Shown here: positions 1-9,221 of the stretch, one piece after another
Layout of the letters: each line of letters begins with the position of its first letter
Position numbering within the stretch: the first letter of the stretch is position 1
Assembly (NCBI GenBank): GCA_902794535.1
Contig: CADBHQ010000013.1
Coordinates: 24,330-88,329 of the forward strand
Length of the DNA: 64,000 bases
Reading direction: 5' to 3'
Source of the DNA: Fibrobacter succinogenes
Lineage (GTDB): Bacteria > Fibrobacterota > Fibrobacteria > Fibrobacterales > Fibrobacteraceae
Translations under genes and position numbers: made by a program
Notes under the pieces: generated by a model
Databases searched by the model: none
The model's input: only the letters and a program-made list of their open reading frames with translations
What the model was told of the DNA's origin: nothing

Positions 1-1
1 T

Positions 2-412
2 CCCGAACAAGTTGCTCACGCCTGGAACAGCATTTGCCTTGGCATCCCCGAACGAAAGCTAAACGCCATCAAGGCTCTCAAGCAACGTGCAAACGCCTAC
101 CTGCTTAGCAACACCAATGACCTGCACTGGCAATATTGCCTAGACCATTGGTTCAATGCAAACGGGAACCGCTGCGAAGATTTTTTCGACAAGGTTTTCT
201 TGAGTCAAGAAATGCACCTAGAAAAACCGCACACCGAAATTTTCGAACAAGTTATTAAAACCATCGATGCAGGTTGCGACGCCGAAGCATCGGACACAAT
301 CTTCCTCGACGATAACATCGATAACGTAAATGCCGCAAAAAATTGCTGCATTCAAGCGGTGCAAATCACACCCGATTTCGACTGGGTCGATTACCTTAAA
401 GCGCTAGATTAA
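2..412 (+). CDS. HAD-family hydrolase, C-terminal part (partial)
   Basis: The reading frame is open from the first bases of the window, so the N-terminus lies outside it. The visible part has three haloacid-dehalogenase motifs in order: LLSNTND (motif II Ser/Thr), EKPHTEIF (motif III Lys) and FLDDNIDN (motif IV acidic pair). Motif I with the nucleophilic Asp is missing only because of the window edge. HAD-IA enzymes of this kind are cytoplasmic Mg-dependent phosphatases for small phosphorylated metabolites; the substrate cannot be read from the sequence. The stop codon overlaps the stop of the convergent TraB-family gene. Confidence 0.8.
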   Translation, partial: PEQVAHAWNSICLGIPERKLNAIKALKQRANAYLLSNTNDLHWQYCLDHWFNANGNRCEDFFDKVFLSQEMHLEKPHTEIFEQVIKTIDAGCDAEASDTIFLDDNIDNVNAAKNCCIQAVQITPDFDWVDYLKALD

Positions 413-1578
413 AACGCCTGGTAAATCTTGAAGATTGCGAGAATCTTTCCGATGATCGCAGGAATACCCGGGCACAAGAAGCAGAGAATCACGCGAGTCA
501 CGCGGTTTTTCCACCAGCGCTTGACCTGCCAAATGTCATCGGTCAAAGTTTCCATTTCGGACACTCGCGGCGGGCGCATGTAAACCTGCGTAAGCGCGGT
601 AAAGAACCCGACACCAATCAGCGGAGTAAGACCTGTAAACGGAGCTGCGATTAGCGCCACCAAAACCGTAAGCGGATGACCACCAGCAACGATCGTGCCA
701 AGCATGGCTCCACCGCCAGTAAGCATCGCCCACTGCAAGCTAAGTTCGCCGGCCTTTTCGGCACCGGTATGAACACCGACAGCGATAATGCTAGCAATAA
801 TGGCAACCGGAATTGCCCAGCCGATAATTTTCCAAATCGGAGCGCTCTTCGGAATCACGCTAATGGATTCTTCGCTCGGGAGTTCACGGTCTTCTTCGAT
901 AATGTGAGCAATGCCGTTCATGTGGCCTGCACCCACGACCGCCACAATCTTTTTGCCCGGAGCATTCTTGATTTTGCTTGCGAGGAACTGGTCGCGTTCG
1001 TCAATCAGCACTTGCTTGACTTCGGGGAACGACTTTCCGAAATCCTGCATCATGGCGCTCAAGGCATCTTGTTGCTTTATCTTGGCCAAGTCTTCTTCAC
1101 TGACTTCGGTCTTGTCGAAAATGCTTGCGATGAGTCCGCCCAAGAGGCTCAGCTTGCGGTACCAGGGCGTGCATGCCCAAGTGCGCTTAAGGGTAATCTT
1201 GATATCGCGGTCGGCAAGCACCAGTTCGGAATTCTTTTCGGCGGCAACATCGACCGCTTCCTTGAGTTCTGAACCCGGCTTAACGCCAGTTTGGGCGCCC
1301 ATGCGCTTTTGATAAGACCCGAGCACCAAGTTTGCAATCAACGTCGCCAGTTGTTTTTTCTTGATAACTTGTTTTAAATCAGTCTTTTTCCAGCGGTCCG
1401 GGTCCTTGATAGAATTCAAGCGTCCTTCGTCCAATTCAACACAAACTGTATCCGGTGATTCCGCTTCAATAGTCGCCCGAACCAGGTCCTTGGAGGCCTG
1501 CGAAATATGGGCGGTACCAATTAGAATAATTTCTCTATCGTCTTTTTTAATGCGGTAAATGTCTGATTTTTCGTTCAT
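409..1578 (-). CDS. TraB/PrgY-family membrane protein
   Basis: A protein of about 389 residues with the N-terminal TraB signature (LIGTAHIS, then VCVELDEGR near residue 40) and a conserved AVVGAGHMNGI motif mid-protein. The C-terminal half holds several hydrophobic segments likely to span the membrane. PrgY, the named family member, limits peptide pheromone activity in enterococci. Homologues are widespread, and the GxxH and E motifs suggest a metal-dependent hydrolase of the Tiki/TraB/EreA-like fold. I chose the ATG at 1578 because the longer frame begins with TTG and adds 11 residues unlike the family. It is convergent with the HAD gene. The role in this organism is unknown. Confidence 0.82.
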   Translation of the reverse strand: MNEKSDIYRIKKDDREIILIGTAHISQASKDLVRATIEAESPDTVCVELDEGRLNSIKDPDRWKKTDLKQVIKKKQLATLIANLVLGSYQKRMGAQTGVKPGSELKEAVDVAAEKNSELVLADRDIKITLKRTWACTPWYRKLSLLGGLIASIFDKTEVSEEDLAKIKQQDALSAMMQDFGKSFPEVKQVLIDERDQFLASKIKNAPGKKIVAVVGAGHMNGIAHIIEEDRELPSEESISVIPKSAPIWKIIGWAIPVAIIASIIAVGVHTGAEKAGELSLQWAMLTGGGAMLGTIVAGGHPLTVLVALIAAPFTGLTPLIGVGFFTALTQVYMRPPRVSEMETLTDDIWQVKRWWKNRVTRVILCFLCPGIPAIIGKILAIFKIYQAF

Positions 1579-1635
1579 CGGACTAAATGATAGCAAGAAA
1601 ACGGCTTGCAAATTGAAAAAAAAACTTCTTTTTTG

Positions 1636-1668
1636 TTGACTTTATCAAAAAATGTTTATATTTATATA
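1636..1668 (+). promoter_or_regulatory. Probable promoter of the lipoprotein pair
   Basis: TTGACT at 1636-1641 is followed 17 nt later by an AT-rich -10 region (TATTTATATA, 1659-1668). A Shine-Dalgarno GGAGGT at 1685-1690 precedes the ATG at 1699. The exact -10 hexamer is ambiguous. Confidence 0.5.
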
Positions 1669-1698
1669 GAATTTTCGTTTTTTCGGAGGTTTGGCCTT

Positions 1699-2310
1699 AT
1701 GAAAAAAATTTTGGCATATCTTTCTTTGGCAGCATTGGTTCTGACCGGCTGTGCAGGTTCTAGGTCTGATGACCCGGAAGCTCTGGACAACGCATTGGTC
1801 GGATTCACGTCTTGCGTGCAGGGTTCTCGCTGGCAGGAAGCTCTTGAATACGTAACACCGAGCGAAGCCGATGTTATCGCTACCTCTGACGGCTACGAAT
1901 TCAAGGATGAATACAAGACTGCCGCCCGCAGACTTCCGCTTTCGACACTCCGCAGAGCAGGCCTCCAGGTTGATGGCCGCGGTCGCTTGGTTGGCATCAA
2001 GGACGCCATGGACGAAGCTAACGGTCGCTACGTGATGTCCGAAGATCAGGCCAAAGTTGGCACCAACCTCAAGCAGATGGAAGACGAACGCGTGAAGCGC
2101 CGCATTGAACAGGGTCAGAAGATTCTTCAGGAAGAAGAGGAAGAAGCTAACCAGGAACAAGAAGAAATCGTCTATTCCAACAAGTTGACCGACGAAGAAA
2201 AGCGTAAGTACGGCAGCACCCGCGACCTGCAGGCTCCGGAAGCTTACGAAGACGAAAGCACGCAGGAAGCTGAAGAACAGCTCTACGGCGGCGACTACGA
2301 AAATCCGTAA
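1699..2310 (+). CDS. Putative lipoprotein with Glu-rich helical C-terminus
   Basis: 203 residues. It begins with a lipoprotein signal peptide (MKKILAYLSLAALVLTGCAG) whose lipobox LTGC predicts acylation at Cys18. The body (about residues 25-120) resembles no family I can name. From about residue 125 the protein is very rich in Glu, Gln, Lys and Arg and probably forms a long helix or coiled coil. The start is fixed by GGAGGT 8 nt upstream and by the signal peptide; the upstream in-frame extension is rejected. It ends in TAATG, so the next lipoprotein is probably translationally coupled. Likely periplasmic or envelope-attached; function unknown. Confidence 0.75.
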   Translation: MKKILAYLSLAALVLTGCAGSRSDDPEALDNALVGFTSCVQGSRWQEALEYVTPSEADVIATSDGYEFKDEYKTAARRLPLSTLRRAGLQVDGRGRLVGIKDAMDEANGRYVMSEDQAKVGTNLKQMEDERVKRRIEQGQKILQEEEEEANQEQEEIVYSNKLTDEEKRKYGSTRDLQAPEAYEDESTQEAEEQLYGGDYENP

Positions 2311-2759
2311 TGATTAACGTATTCAAAAGTTTTTCGAAAACGGCGCTATTCAAGGCGTCGTTTTTTGCAGTATTATTTTGCCTGGCAGCCTGCGACCTTG
2401 GACCAGACCCAGCTGCAGACGGAGCTAGGTTCAACAAGCGTTTTCACTATTACTACACGCAGGATTGCTATTTTAACGCATTTGAGGCATACAACTGCGG
2501 TTCGATTCATTCCATTAGTCCTTCGATGACCGTCAGCCTGCGAATCGACAGCGACGGATTGGCCACCTTAAGCCTCGATGGCGACTACTATTATTATCTG
2601 GCATCGGAATACACCGAAGGCTACGACCCGGAATATGGTAGATATTACAACTTTTATCAAGATGATGATGAACTGACCGTCTATCAAGACGGCTATACCT
2701 TGGCATATTGGGACAATAATCGCAGTATCGTGACTTATTACTATTACGACCTGTACTAG
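2310..2759 (+). CDS. Small Tyr-rich putative lipoprotein
   Basis: 149 residues with a signal peptide and lipobox LAAC (Cys at about residue 28). The mature part is unusually rich in Tyr and Asp, with runs such as FHYYYTQDCYF and DGDYYYYLASEY, and ends in YYYYDLY. Two further Cys (YNC and DCYF regions) could form a disulfide. The start codon overlaps the stop of the upstream lipoprotein gene (TAATG), so the two are almost certainly one operon. No family recognised. The pattern suggests a compact beta-rich exported protein, but that is inference. Confidence 0.65.
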   Translation: MINVFKSFSKTALFKASFFAVLFCLAACDLGPDPAADGARFNKRFHYYYTQDCYFNAFEAYNCGSIHSISPSMTVSLRIDSDGLATLSLDGDYYYYLASEYTEGYDPEYGRYYNFYQDDDELTVYQDGYTLAYWDNNRSIVTYYYYDLY

Positions 2760-2783
2760 ATTTTTCTATCTTTTGCCCCACTC

Positions 2784-3452
2784 ATGAGCAATTCTGAAAA
2801 TTTTGTCATCGCCCTTGATGGCGGTTCGGGTACCGGCAAGAGTACCACTGCAAAAATCGTTGCAAAGACTTTAGGTATTACCTATTTGGACACGGGTGCT
2901 ATGTATCGCGCCGTGACACTTGCCGCCCTCGACGCAGGCCTCGCTGCCGAAGAAGGCCCCGCGATGGACAAATTGCTCGAAAACCTGACCCTCGGGTTCG
3001 ATTCCGAAAACCACATTCTCATTAACGGTGTCTGCCGCGAAAATGAAATCCGTGGCATGAAGGTATCGAGCAACGTGAGCATTTACTGCGCACTCCCGTC
3101 GGTCCGTGCCGCCATGACCAAGCAGCAGCGCGAAATCGGCAAGAAGCAGAGCTGCATTCTGGATGGCCGCGATATCGGAACCGTGGTGTTCCCCGATGCC
3201 AAGTACAAGTTTTTCATGGTCACAGACGTTAAAGTCCGTGCCGAACGCCGCTACAAGGAACTCCTTGAAAAGGGCGAAAAGGTGACTCTCGAAGAAGTCC
3301 TCAACAATCTGGTCGAACGCGACCGCCTGGATTCTTCGCGCGCTACCGCCCCGTTAAAGAAAGCGGACGACGCTATTGAAATTGACACTACACACATCTC
3401 AATCCAACAACAGGTTCAAAAGATTCTTGACTACGTAGGTGTAGTGGCGTAG
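2784..3452 (+). CDS. cmk: Cytidylate kinase
   Basis: 222 residues, the usual length. It phosphorylates CMP and dCMP to the diphosphates in pyrimidine nucleotide salvage and supply. The P-loop GGSGTGKST is at residues 11-20, followed by the CMP-binding YLDTGAMYRAVTL. The GRDIGTVVFPDA motif is at about residues 128-139 and the LID region with RxxxDxxR (VERDRLDSSR) at about 172-181. It is followed by rpsA after 35 nt; cmk next to rpsA is a classic bacterial arrangement. A TATCTT box lies 11 nt before the start. Confidence 0.95.
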   Translation: MSNSENFVIALDGGSGTGKSTTAKIVAKTLGITYLDTGAMYRAVTLAALDAGLAAEEGPAMDKLLENLTLGFDSENHILINGVCRENEIRGMKVSSNVSIYCALPSVRAAMTKQQREIGKKQSCILDGRDIGTVVFPDAKYKFFMVTDVKVRAERRYKELLEKGEKVTLEEVLNNLVERDRLDSSRATAPLKKADDAIEIDTTHISIQQQVQKILDYVGVVA

Positions 3453-3487
3453 CCTGAATCCTTTGTTCCGCAACCCAATTAAACAAT

Positions 3488-5239
3488 ATGTCTCAAAATC
3501 TCAAATTCGGTACCGCTGAAGATCTCGCTGAAATCCTCGCCGCTCAGGGCGAATGCAGCCCCGACTTCCGTAAGCAGAACGCTGACGTTTACGCCGGCAT
3601 GGATTGCCTCGAACAGGGCAAGCTCGTCACTGGTAAGATTAGCCAGGTGAACGACCAGGAAGTCTTGATCGACGTGAACTACAAGTCCGAAGGTGTCATT
3701 GACCGTGCTGAATTCAAGGACACGGACTCCCTCGAAATCGGTTCCGAAATCGAAGTGTTTGTCGAGACGGCCGTCTCATCTTGTCGAAGCAGAAGGCCGA
3801 CTTCGTGCGCGTGTGGGATCGCATCCACGCTGCATTCGAAAACAACGAAGTCGTGCGCGGTACGCTCACGAAGCGTATCAAGGGCGGTGTGGTTGTCGAC
3901 CTGTTCGGCATCGACGCCTTCCTCCCGGGTTCCCAGATCGACCTCCGTCAGATCCCGGACATCAACGCCCTCATCGGTCAGGATTTCGACCTCAAGGTTA
4001 TCAAGGTCAACAAGGCTCGCCGCAACATCGTCGTTTCTCGCCGTGTTGTTCTCGAAGAAGAACGCAACAAGCAGCGTGGCGACGTGCTCGAAACCCTCGA
4101 AAAGGGTCAGGTCCGCAAGGGTATCGTCAAGAACATCACCGACTTCGGTGCATTCATTGACCTCGGCGGCGTAGACGGCCTCCTCCACATCACCGACATG
4201 AGCTACAAGCGCATCAATCACCCGACCGAATTGCTCCAGCTCGGCCAGGAAGTCGAAGTTATGGTTCTCGACTTCAACGACAAGAAGGAACGCATCTCTC
4301 TCGGCATGAAGCAGCTTAAGCCGCATCCGTGGAAGGACATCGCCGAACGTTATCCGGAAGGCGCCATCGTTAAGGGTAAGGTTGTTTCCATTACCGATTA
4401 CGGTGCATTCGTTGAACTGGATAGCGGCGTCGAAGGCCTCATCCACGTTTCCGAAATGTCCTGGACTCAGCATGTCAAGCACCCGTCCAAAATCCTCCAC
4501 CGTTGGTCAGGAAGTTGAAGCTGTCGTGCTCAAGGTTGAAGAAGATGCAGAACGTATCTCTCTCGGCATGAAGCAGCTCGAATCTGATCCGTGGGATTCT
4601 ATCGAAACCGAACTTCCGCCGGGTGCCCGCGTGGTTGGTGAAATCCGCAACATCGCTTCCTTCGGCGCATTCGTCGAAATTAAGGAAGGTGTTGATGGCC
4701 TCATCCACGTTTCCGACATGTCCTGGACCAAGAAGATCACTCACCCGAACGAAATGGTCAAGAAGGGTGACAAGGTTGAATGCGTCGTGCTCGCTGTCGA
4801 TAAGGAAAAGCGTCGTATTTCCCTCTCCATGAAGCACCTCACCGAAGATCCGTGGGACACCATTGATTCCACCTACCCGGTGAACAGCGAAGTGAAGGGC
4901 AAGATCGTTCGCATGCTCGACCGCGGCGTCGTGGTTGAACTCGCTGACGGTATCGAAGGCTTCATCCCGGTTTCCAAGCTCACCGCTGAATACATCAAGG
5001 TTCCGGCCGATGCATTCAAGGTTGGCGACGAAGTTCCGGCTGTCGTGACCGAAATCGATCAGAACAACCGTAAGATCTTCCTCTCTGTGGTTGACTACTT
5101 CAAGAACCGTGAATCCGCTGAGCTCAAGGCTTGGATGGACTCTCACAAGCCGGGCGAATCTGGCACCACCATCGGTGAAGCCACCGCTCCGAAGAAGAAG
5201 AGCTCCAAGAAGAAGGCTGACGCTGAAGCCGAAGCTTAA
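3488..5239 (+). CDS. rpsA: 30S ribosomal protein S1, reading frame broken by two apparent frameshifts
   Basis: Read across three pieces this encodes about 583 residues with repeated S1 RNA-binding domains (for example TDFGAFIDLGGVDGLLHITD and FVEIKEGVDGLIHVSDMSW) and a Lys/Ala-rich tail. S1 helps bind mRNA to the 30S subunit. The frame starting at 3488 is good to about 3768, then continues one frame over from about 3769 (DGRLILSKQKAD) to about 4500, then returns to the first frame (TVGQEVEAVVL). The second break looks like one extra C at about 4497-4500 (ATCCTCCACC for expected ATC CTC ACC). The first lacks a few codons relative to other S1 proteins and sits in a perfect palindrome, GAGACGGCCGTCTC (3764-3777). 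Because S1 is normally essential, sequence or assembly error is more likely than a real pseudogene. Confidence 0.88.
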
Positions 5240-5270
5240 TTAGCTTCTTCAAAAGCATAAAGCTTTAAGG

Positions 5271-5303
5271 AATCCCGCGATTATTCGCGGGGTTTCTTTT
5301 TTC
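5271..5303 (+). terminator. rpsA intrinsic terminator
   Basis: AATCCCGCG (5271-5279) can pair with CGCGGGGTTT (5286-5295) across a short AT loop, followed by TTTCTTTTTT. It lies 30 nt after the rpsA stop and just before coaBC. Confidence 0.85.
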
Positions 5304-5316
5304 TATTTTTCGTTTC

Positions 5317-6633
5317 ATGAACCTCGCTGGAAAGAAAATTTTGCTCGGAGTCTCGGGCGGCATTGCCGTATACAAGAGCTGCGAGCTGTTGCGCCTGTTG
5401 CAGAAGAAGGGCGCCGAAGTACGCGTATGCATGACCGATGCAGCAACTGAATTTGTAGCGTCGCTAACTTTTGCAAGCCTGAGTAAATGTCCTGTGTACC
5501 TGAAGAACGGAGCCGTCGAAGCGCGCCCCTTCCAGCATATTGATTTTCCGCGTTGGGCAGACCTCTATTTGGTGGTGCCCGCGACCGCGAACGTCATCGG
5601 GAAATTCGCCTGCGGTATCGCCGACGATCCGGTGAGCCTTTGCTTTATGAGCTGCACGTGTCCGCGCGTAATTGCGCCCGCGATGAATGTGGCAATGTAC
5701 AACTCCCCCGCCGTAAAACGCAACCTCGAGATTTTGCGCGGCTTTGAAGACACGACCGTACTTGAATCGCCTGCGGGGGAACTCGCCTGTGGTGAAGTCG
5801 GACAAGGTCGCCTGATGGAACCGGCCGAGATTGTGAAGTATTTAGAAGGGGCAAGTCTGCCCCTCGCTGCAGCCGTATGCGCGTCTTCCGCTACCCCATC
5901 TCCTAGGGACACGGCCCCTAAAACCCCCGCGCCAGCATGTCCTGTTGCACAAGATGTCCCGCCGACACAAGATGCAAGCCTTCCTGGCTACGGCAAGAAA
6001 GTTCTCTTAACTGCAGGCCGTACCGAAGAAGCAATCGACCCGGTGCGCTATATCAGCAACCGCAGTAGCGGAAAGACTGCGGTTGCACTCGCCTCGGTAT
6101 TCTACGCCAACGGTTTTGAAGTCGAAGTTGTCGCAGGCCCGATGGAAGCGAAGTTCCCGGGCGGAGTGAAAGTGACTCGAGTGACAAGCGCCCGCGATAT
6201 GCACGACGCCGTCCTTGAACGAATGAAGAGTGCAAGCGCGCTCGTTCACTGCGCCGCTGTCGCCGACTACCGTCCGAAAGTGGCCGCCACCGAAAAGATT
6301 AAGGATAGCCGTAGCCAGCTGATTCTGGAACTGGAACCGAACCCGAATATTTTGCGAGACAGCGTCGCCCAAAAGCGCAACGACCAAGTGATTGTCGGAT
6401 TCGCACTTGAAACCGATCACTTTGAAGAACACGCCGCCGAAAAGCTTGCAAAGAGCGGCGCCGACGCATTGCTTTTGAACGCCCCTGTAGCCGCCGATTC
6501 TGGCTTTGGCCGCGACTGCGTGCGGTTCGCCCTGGTGGAAAAGGGCAAGCCCGTTCCACCGCTCGCCATGGGCGAGAAGGTCGATTTGGCCGAGACAATT
6601 TTGAACTTTTGCCTGGAGCGCCTGAATGGCTGA
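5317..6633 (+). CDS. coaBC: Bifunctional phosphopantothenoylcysteine decarboxylase / phosphopantothenate-cysteine ligase
   Basis: 438 residues; catalyses two successive steps of coenzyme A synthesis in the cytoplasm. The N-terminal CoaC flavoprotein half (about 1-175) has GVSGGIAVYKS, the catalytic-His motif HIDFPRWAD, PAMN and the ELACGEVGQGRL substrate-clamp loop. The C-terminal CoaB half (about 225-438) has LLTAGRTEEAIDPVRYISN, SSGKT and AAVADYRPK. The two are joined by an unusually long Ala/Pro-rich linker of about 50 residues containing several Cys. A TATTTT box (5304-5309) ends 7 nt before the ATG, so the mRNA may be leaderless. It overlaps the next gene by 8 nt. Confidence 0.95.
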   Translation: MNLAGKKILLGVSGGIAVYKSCELLRLLQKKGAEVRVCMTDAATEFVASLTFASLSKCPVYLKNGAVEARPFQHIDFPRWADLYLVVPATANVIGKFACGIADDPVSLCFMSCTCPRVIAPAMNVAMYNSPAVKRNLEILRGFEDTTVLESPAGELACGEVGQGRLMEPAEIVKYLEGASLPLAAAVCASSATPSPRDTAPKTPAPACPVAQDVPPTQDASLPGYGKKVLLTAGRTEEAIDPVRYISNRSSGKTAVALASVFYANGFEVEVVAGPMEAKFPGGVKVTRVTSARDMHDAVLERMKSASALVHCAAVADYRPKVAATEKIKDSRSQLILELEPNPNILRDSVAQKRNDQVIVGFALETDHFEEHAAEKLAKSGADALLLNAPVAADSGFGRDCVRFALVEKGKPVPPLAMGEKVDLAETILNFCLERLNG

Positions 6634-7576
6634 CGAATTTGACTTTAGCGAACTGCGCAACTACCTTTCAGGACAAATCGACCTGGGCGAAGCGGAACTC
6701 TTGCTAGACGAGCCATGGACTCTCACTCGCAAGCCAGCTGTTCCTGGTGCGCCCGCCGCTCCGCGCCCTATTGCACCGAGTCATGTTCCGCCAACTCCGG
6801 CCGCAGCCCCCGCGGCACGTCCGGTGCCGCGCAACCTGCCGCCTCAATTCCCGAACAGCTCGGCTCCCGCAGCAGGATCTGCACAGGCCCCGATTCCAGA
6901 CACCACCGGATTTGCGCCTTCGCTCTTCGGCGCCGTCGATTCCAAGGCAACCGCCATTCCGGCAGCCAATATGCCGACAGCTCGCACAGTCAAGCGCGCC
7001 GCACACGCCTTCGAATCAGTCGATTCTCTTGATGCATTCTACGAATCCATCAAGGGCGAAGCCATGTACGCCAAGGAAGCCGCACTCGCCCGCTATGTTG
7101 GTCCCGCCAAACCGAAATTGCTTTTCCTGCTCCCCGCCATTAAAATGGCCGAGGCAGCCAGCATCTCGGCAACAAGCACCGACGTATTCTTCGGAACACC
7201 CGTCGGCGAAATGCTTTCGCGCCTGTTCGCAAGCTTAAGCATCGAACAAAAAGATATCGGCATCACGTACTTCTTCAAGTCGACCGAGCGCCCGCTCGCG
7301 CCGCTTCTCGAAGCCGCGCTCCGCAAGATGCTCACCAAGGAACTCAGCTTTATCCAGCCTGAAATCATGGTGACCTTCGGGCAGCCGCTGTTCTATCAGG
7401 TATTCGGCAAGGGCAAGAACTTCGACGAAAACGCCGGCACAGCCATGGACTTCGCAGGCGTCAAGAGTTGTGCGCTCGTTGACCCGTATGCCATGGTAAA
7501 CGACAAGCAGATGAAATGGCTCACCTGGAAGGTTCACATCCCGCGTAGCGGCATGTTCACCATAGCTGCAAAGTAA
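6626..7576 (+). CDS. Uracil-DNA-glycosylase-superfamily-like protein with disordered N-terminal region
   Basis: 316 residues. Residues 1-30 are acidic. Residues 35-125 are Pro/Ala-rich and probably disordered. The C-terminal 190 residues follow the layout of family 4 uracil-DNA glycosylases: LLFLLPA for the first strand, VFFGTPVGEMLSRLF where the family has its F-x-G-x-x-G-x-L segment, DIGITYFFKSTERP, and the IQPEIMVTFGQ strand. The usual catalytic GExPG motif is not recognisable (LLPAIKM instead), so repair activity is doubtful. It overlaps coaBC by 8 nt and is translationally coupled to it. The superfamily placement is inference from pattern. Confidence 0.6.
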   Translation: MADEFDFSELRNYLSGQIDLGEAELLLDEPWTLTRKPAVPGAPAAPRPIAPSHVPPTPAAAPAARPVPRNLPPQFPNSSAPAAGSAQAPIPDTTGFAPSLFGAVDSKATAIPAANMPTARTVKRAAHAFESVDSLDAFYESIKGEAMYAKEAALARYVGPAKPKLLFLLPAIKMAEAASISATSTDVFFGTPVGEMLSRLFASLSIEQKDIGITYFFKSTERPLAPLLEAALRKMLTKELSFIQPEIMVTFGQPLFYQVFGKGKNFDENAGTAMDFAGVKSCALVDPYAMVNDKQMKWLTWKVHIPRSGMFTIAAK

Positions 7577-7597
7577 TTTTCGACGAGGCAGAATCGC

Positions 7598-8233
7598 ATG
7601 AGCTCTCCGAATCCGAACACGGTGCATCCGATTGCGGGCTACGACAAGGAAATCTATGTCAAGCCCACCATCAAGAACCCGAACATTATTGTCGGGGACT
7701 TCACCTATATTGCGGACTCGGAATTCGAAAGCCATGTGACGCACCACTATGACTTTATCGGCGACAAACTGATTATCGGGAAGTTCTGCCAGATTGCCGC
7801 CGGCGTAGAATTCGTCATGAACGGCGCCAACCACCAGATGAATGCGGTTTCCACGTTCCCGTTCTATACGCTGGAAGGCTGGAAAATGAATCCACCCGCT
7901 AAAAGCGACATGCCATTCAAGGGCGACACCGTCATCGGAAACGATGTGTGGATTGGCCAGAACGCCACCATCTTACCGGGCGTACATATCGGCGACGGAG
8001 CCATCATCGGTGCGAACAGCGTCGTCGGCAGCGACGTAGAGCCTTATACGATTGTGGTCGGAAACCCCGCCGAAGTAATCCGCTATCGTTTTGACGAAGA
8101 ACTGACGGAACTCCTGCTCAAATTCAAGTGGTGGGACAAGCCCATCGAAGAAATCAACGAATTGATTCCGATTCTTACGAGCAGCGATCTTGATAAAGTC
8201 AAAGCCGAAATCCACCGGCTAATGAACGCTTAG
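7598..8233 (+). CDS. Vat/xenobiotic-type hexapeptide acetyltransferase
   Basis: 211 residues, the normal length for the Vat-like (xenobiotic acyltransferase) branch of left-handed beta-helix acetyltransferases. Visible are the hexapeptide series ([30 protein letters not shown]), the NGANHQM segment holding the catalytic His, STFPFY, and the closing [12 protein letters not shown]. Family members acetylate streptogramin A or related substrates with acetyl-CoA. Chromosomal relatives often have unknown natural substrates, so resistance should not be assumed. It follows the UDG-like gene by 21 nt, probably in the coaBC operon. Confidence 0.85.
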   Translation: MSSPNPNTVHPIAGYDKEIYVKPTIKNPNIIVGDFTYIADSEFESHVTHHYDFIGDKLIIGKFCQIAAGVEFVMNGANHQMNAVSTFPFYTLEGWKMNPPAKSDMPFKGDTVIGNDVWIGQNATILPGVHIGDGAIIGANSVVGSDVEPYTIVVGNPAEVIRYRFDEELTELLLKFKWWDKPIEEINELIPILTSSDLDKVKAEIHRLMNA

Positions 8234-8242
8234 CACAAAGCT

Positions 8243-9199
8243 TTACACTTCAATGAGCGTTGCCACGAGGCAGCTATCTTTGGTGTGGCCGGAGCCGACG
8301 AAATCGATGTCTTGCGACTTGTTCCAAAGAGTTTTCGCTTTCGGGTGGACGGACGCAACCGATGCAAGCGCATTCCGCGAGAAGGCGGACAAATTAAATT
8401 CGCTGTAATTGGAACTCACCATAAAGAGGCCGCCCTTGTTCAGGAGCGTGGCACAGTCGGCCACGAGCGGCATCAGGTGTTCGCGTACGTTAAAGTTCTT
8501 GCCCTTGAAGCGGGCAAAGCTCGGCGGGTCGAGCACGATGGCATCGAACTTGAGACCTTTCTTTTGCGCCCAATGAACGTATTCGACGGCATTGCCTCTG
8601 AAGAATTCACCCTGTTTGGGTTCGAGCCCATTGAGGGCATAATTTTCGCGACCCTTGTCCAGAATCTTCGCGCTGATGTCGGCATTCGTCGAAATCTCGG
8701 CATCACCCAGGCGGCCATGCACCGAGAAAGCGCATGTATAACTGAACAAGTTCAGCATACGGCGCCCTGCTGCCCGAGACCCCATCTCCAAGCGAATTGC
8801 ACGCATGTCAAGGAACAGTCCCGGATTCACCGTGTCAAGCAAATCGATGTGGAACTTCGCAGAGCCTTCGCGGACAATGCCCACAGAATCTTCGGGGCGG
8901 CCCACCAGCACTTCCATCGGCGGGTTTTCAAGCGACTTGCCGGAACGGGAAAGGCGTTCCTTTACAACGAGGCAAACGGGAGAAAACTTCTGCGCAATCG
9001 CATCGGCAATGGCACGCTTTTCGCGGAGCAGTTCATCACCGAAAAACTGAATCTGGTAACGATCGCCGAACTTGTCGAGCGTCATGCCAGGGAATCCATC
9101 TGGCCCCCCGTTCACAATGCGGAAAGCCTCCGTCGTTTCAAACAACGGAGAACGCTTGTTGAAAGCCGCATCTAAAAGTTTCGGGAAATCCTGGTTCAT
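8243..9199 (-). CDS. RlmI-like class I SAM-dependent rRNA methyltransferase
   Basis: About 318 residues. It resembles the RlmI/RlmK group of 23S rRNA 5-methylcytosine or related methyltransferases: GFPGMTLDKFGD in the N-terminal domain, GLFLDMRAIR before the SAM site, LNLFSYTCAFSVHG as motif I, and the catalytic-loop LDPPSFAR. It is shorter than E. coli RlmI (about 396), lacking an obvious N-terminal PUA domain. I use the ATG at 9199 rather than a TTG three codons upstream. It lies on the minus strand downstream of nrdR, separated by a repeat hairpin. The target nucleotide is unknown. Confidence 0.8.
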   Translation of the reverse strand: MNQDFPKLLDAAFNKRSPLFETTEAFRIVNGGPDGFPGMTLDKFGDRYQIQFFGDELLREKRAIADAIAQKFSPVCLVVKERLSRSGKSLENPPMEVLVGRPEDSVGIVREGSAKFHIDLLDTVNPGLFLDMRAIRLEMGSRAAGRRMLNLFSYTCAFSVHGRLGDAEISTNADISAKILDKGRENYALNGLEPKQGEFFRGNAVEYVHWAQKKGLKFDAIVLDPPSFARFKGKNFNVREHLMPLVADCATLLNKGGLFMVSSNYSEFNLSAFSRNALASVASVHPKAKTLWNKSQDIDFVGSGHTKDSCLVATLIEV

Positions 9200-9221
9200 G
9201 CAGAACAAATCTTTTTAATTA

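Noticed and set aside
3488..5239. Three separate short S1-like genes
   Set aside because: The pieces overlap and together give one full-length S1 protein in order; a single gene with frameshifts explains them better.
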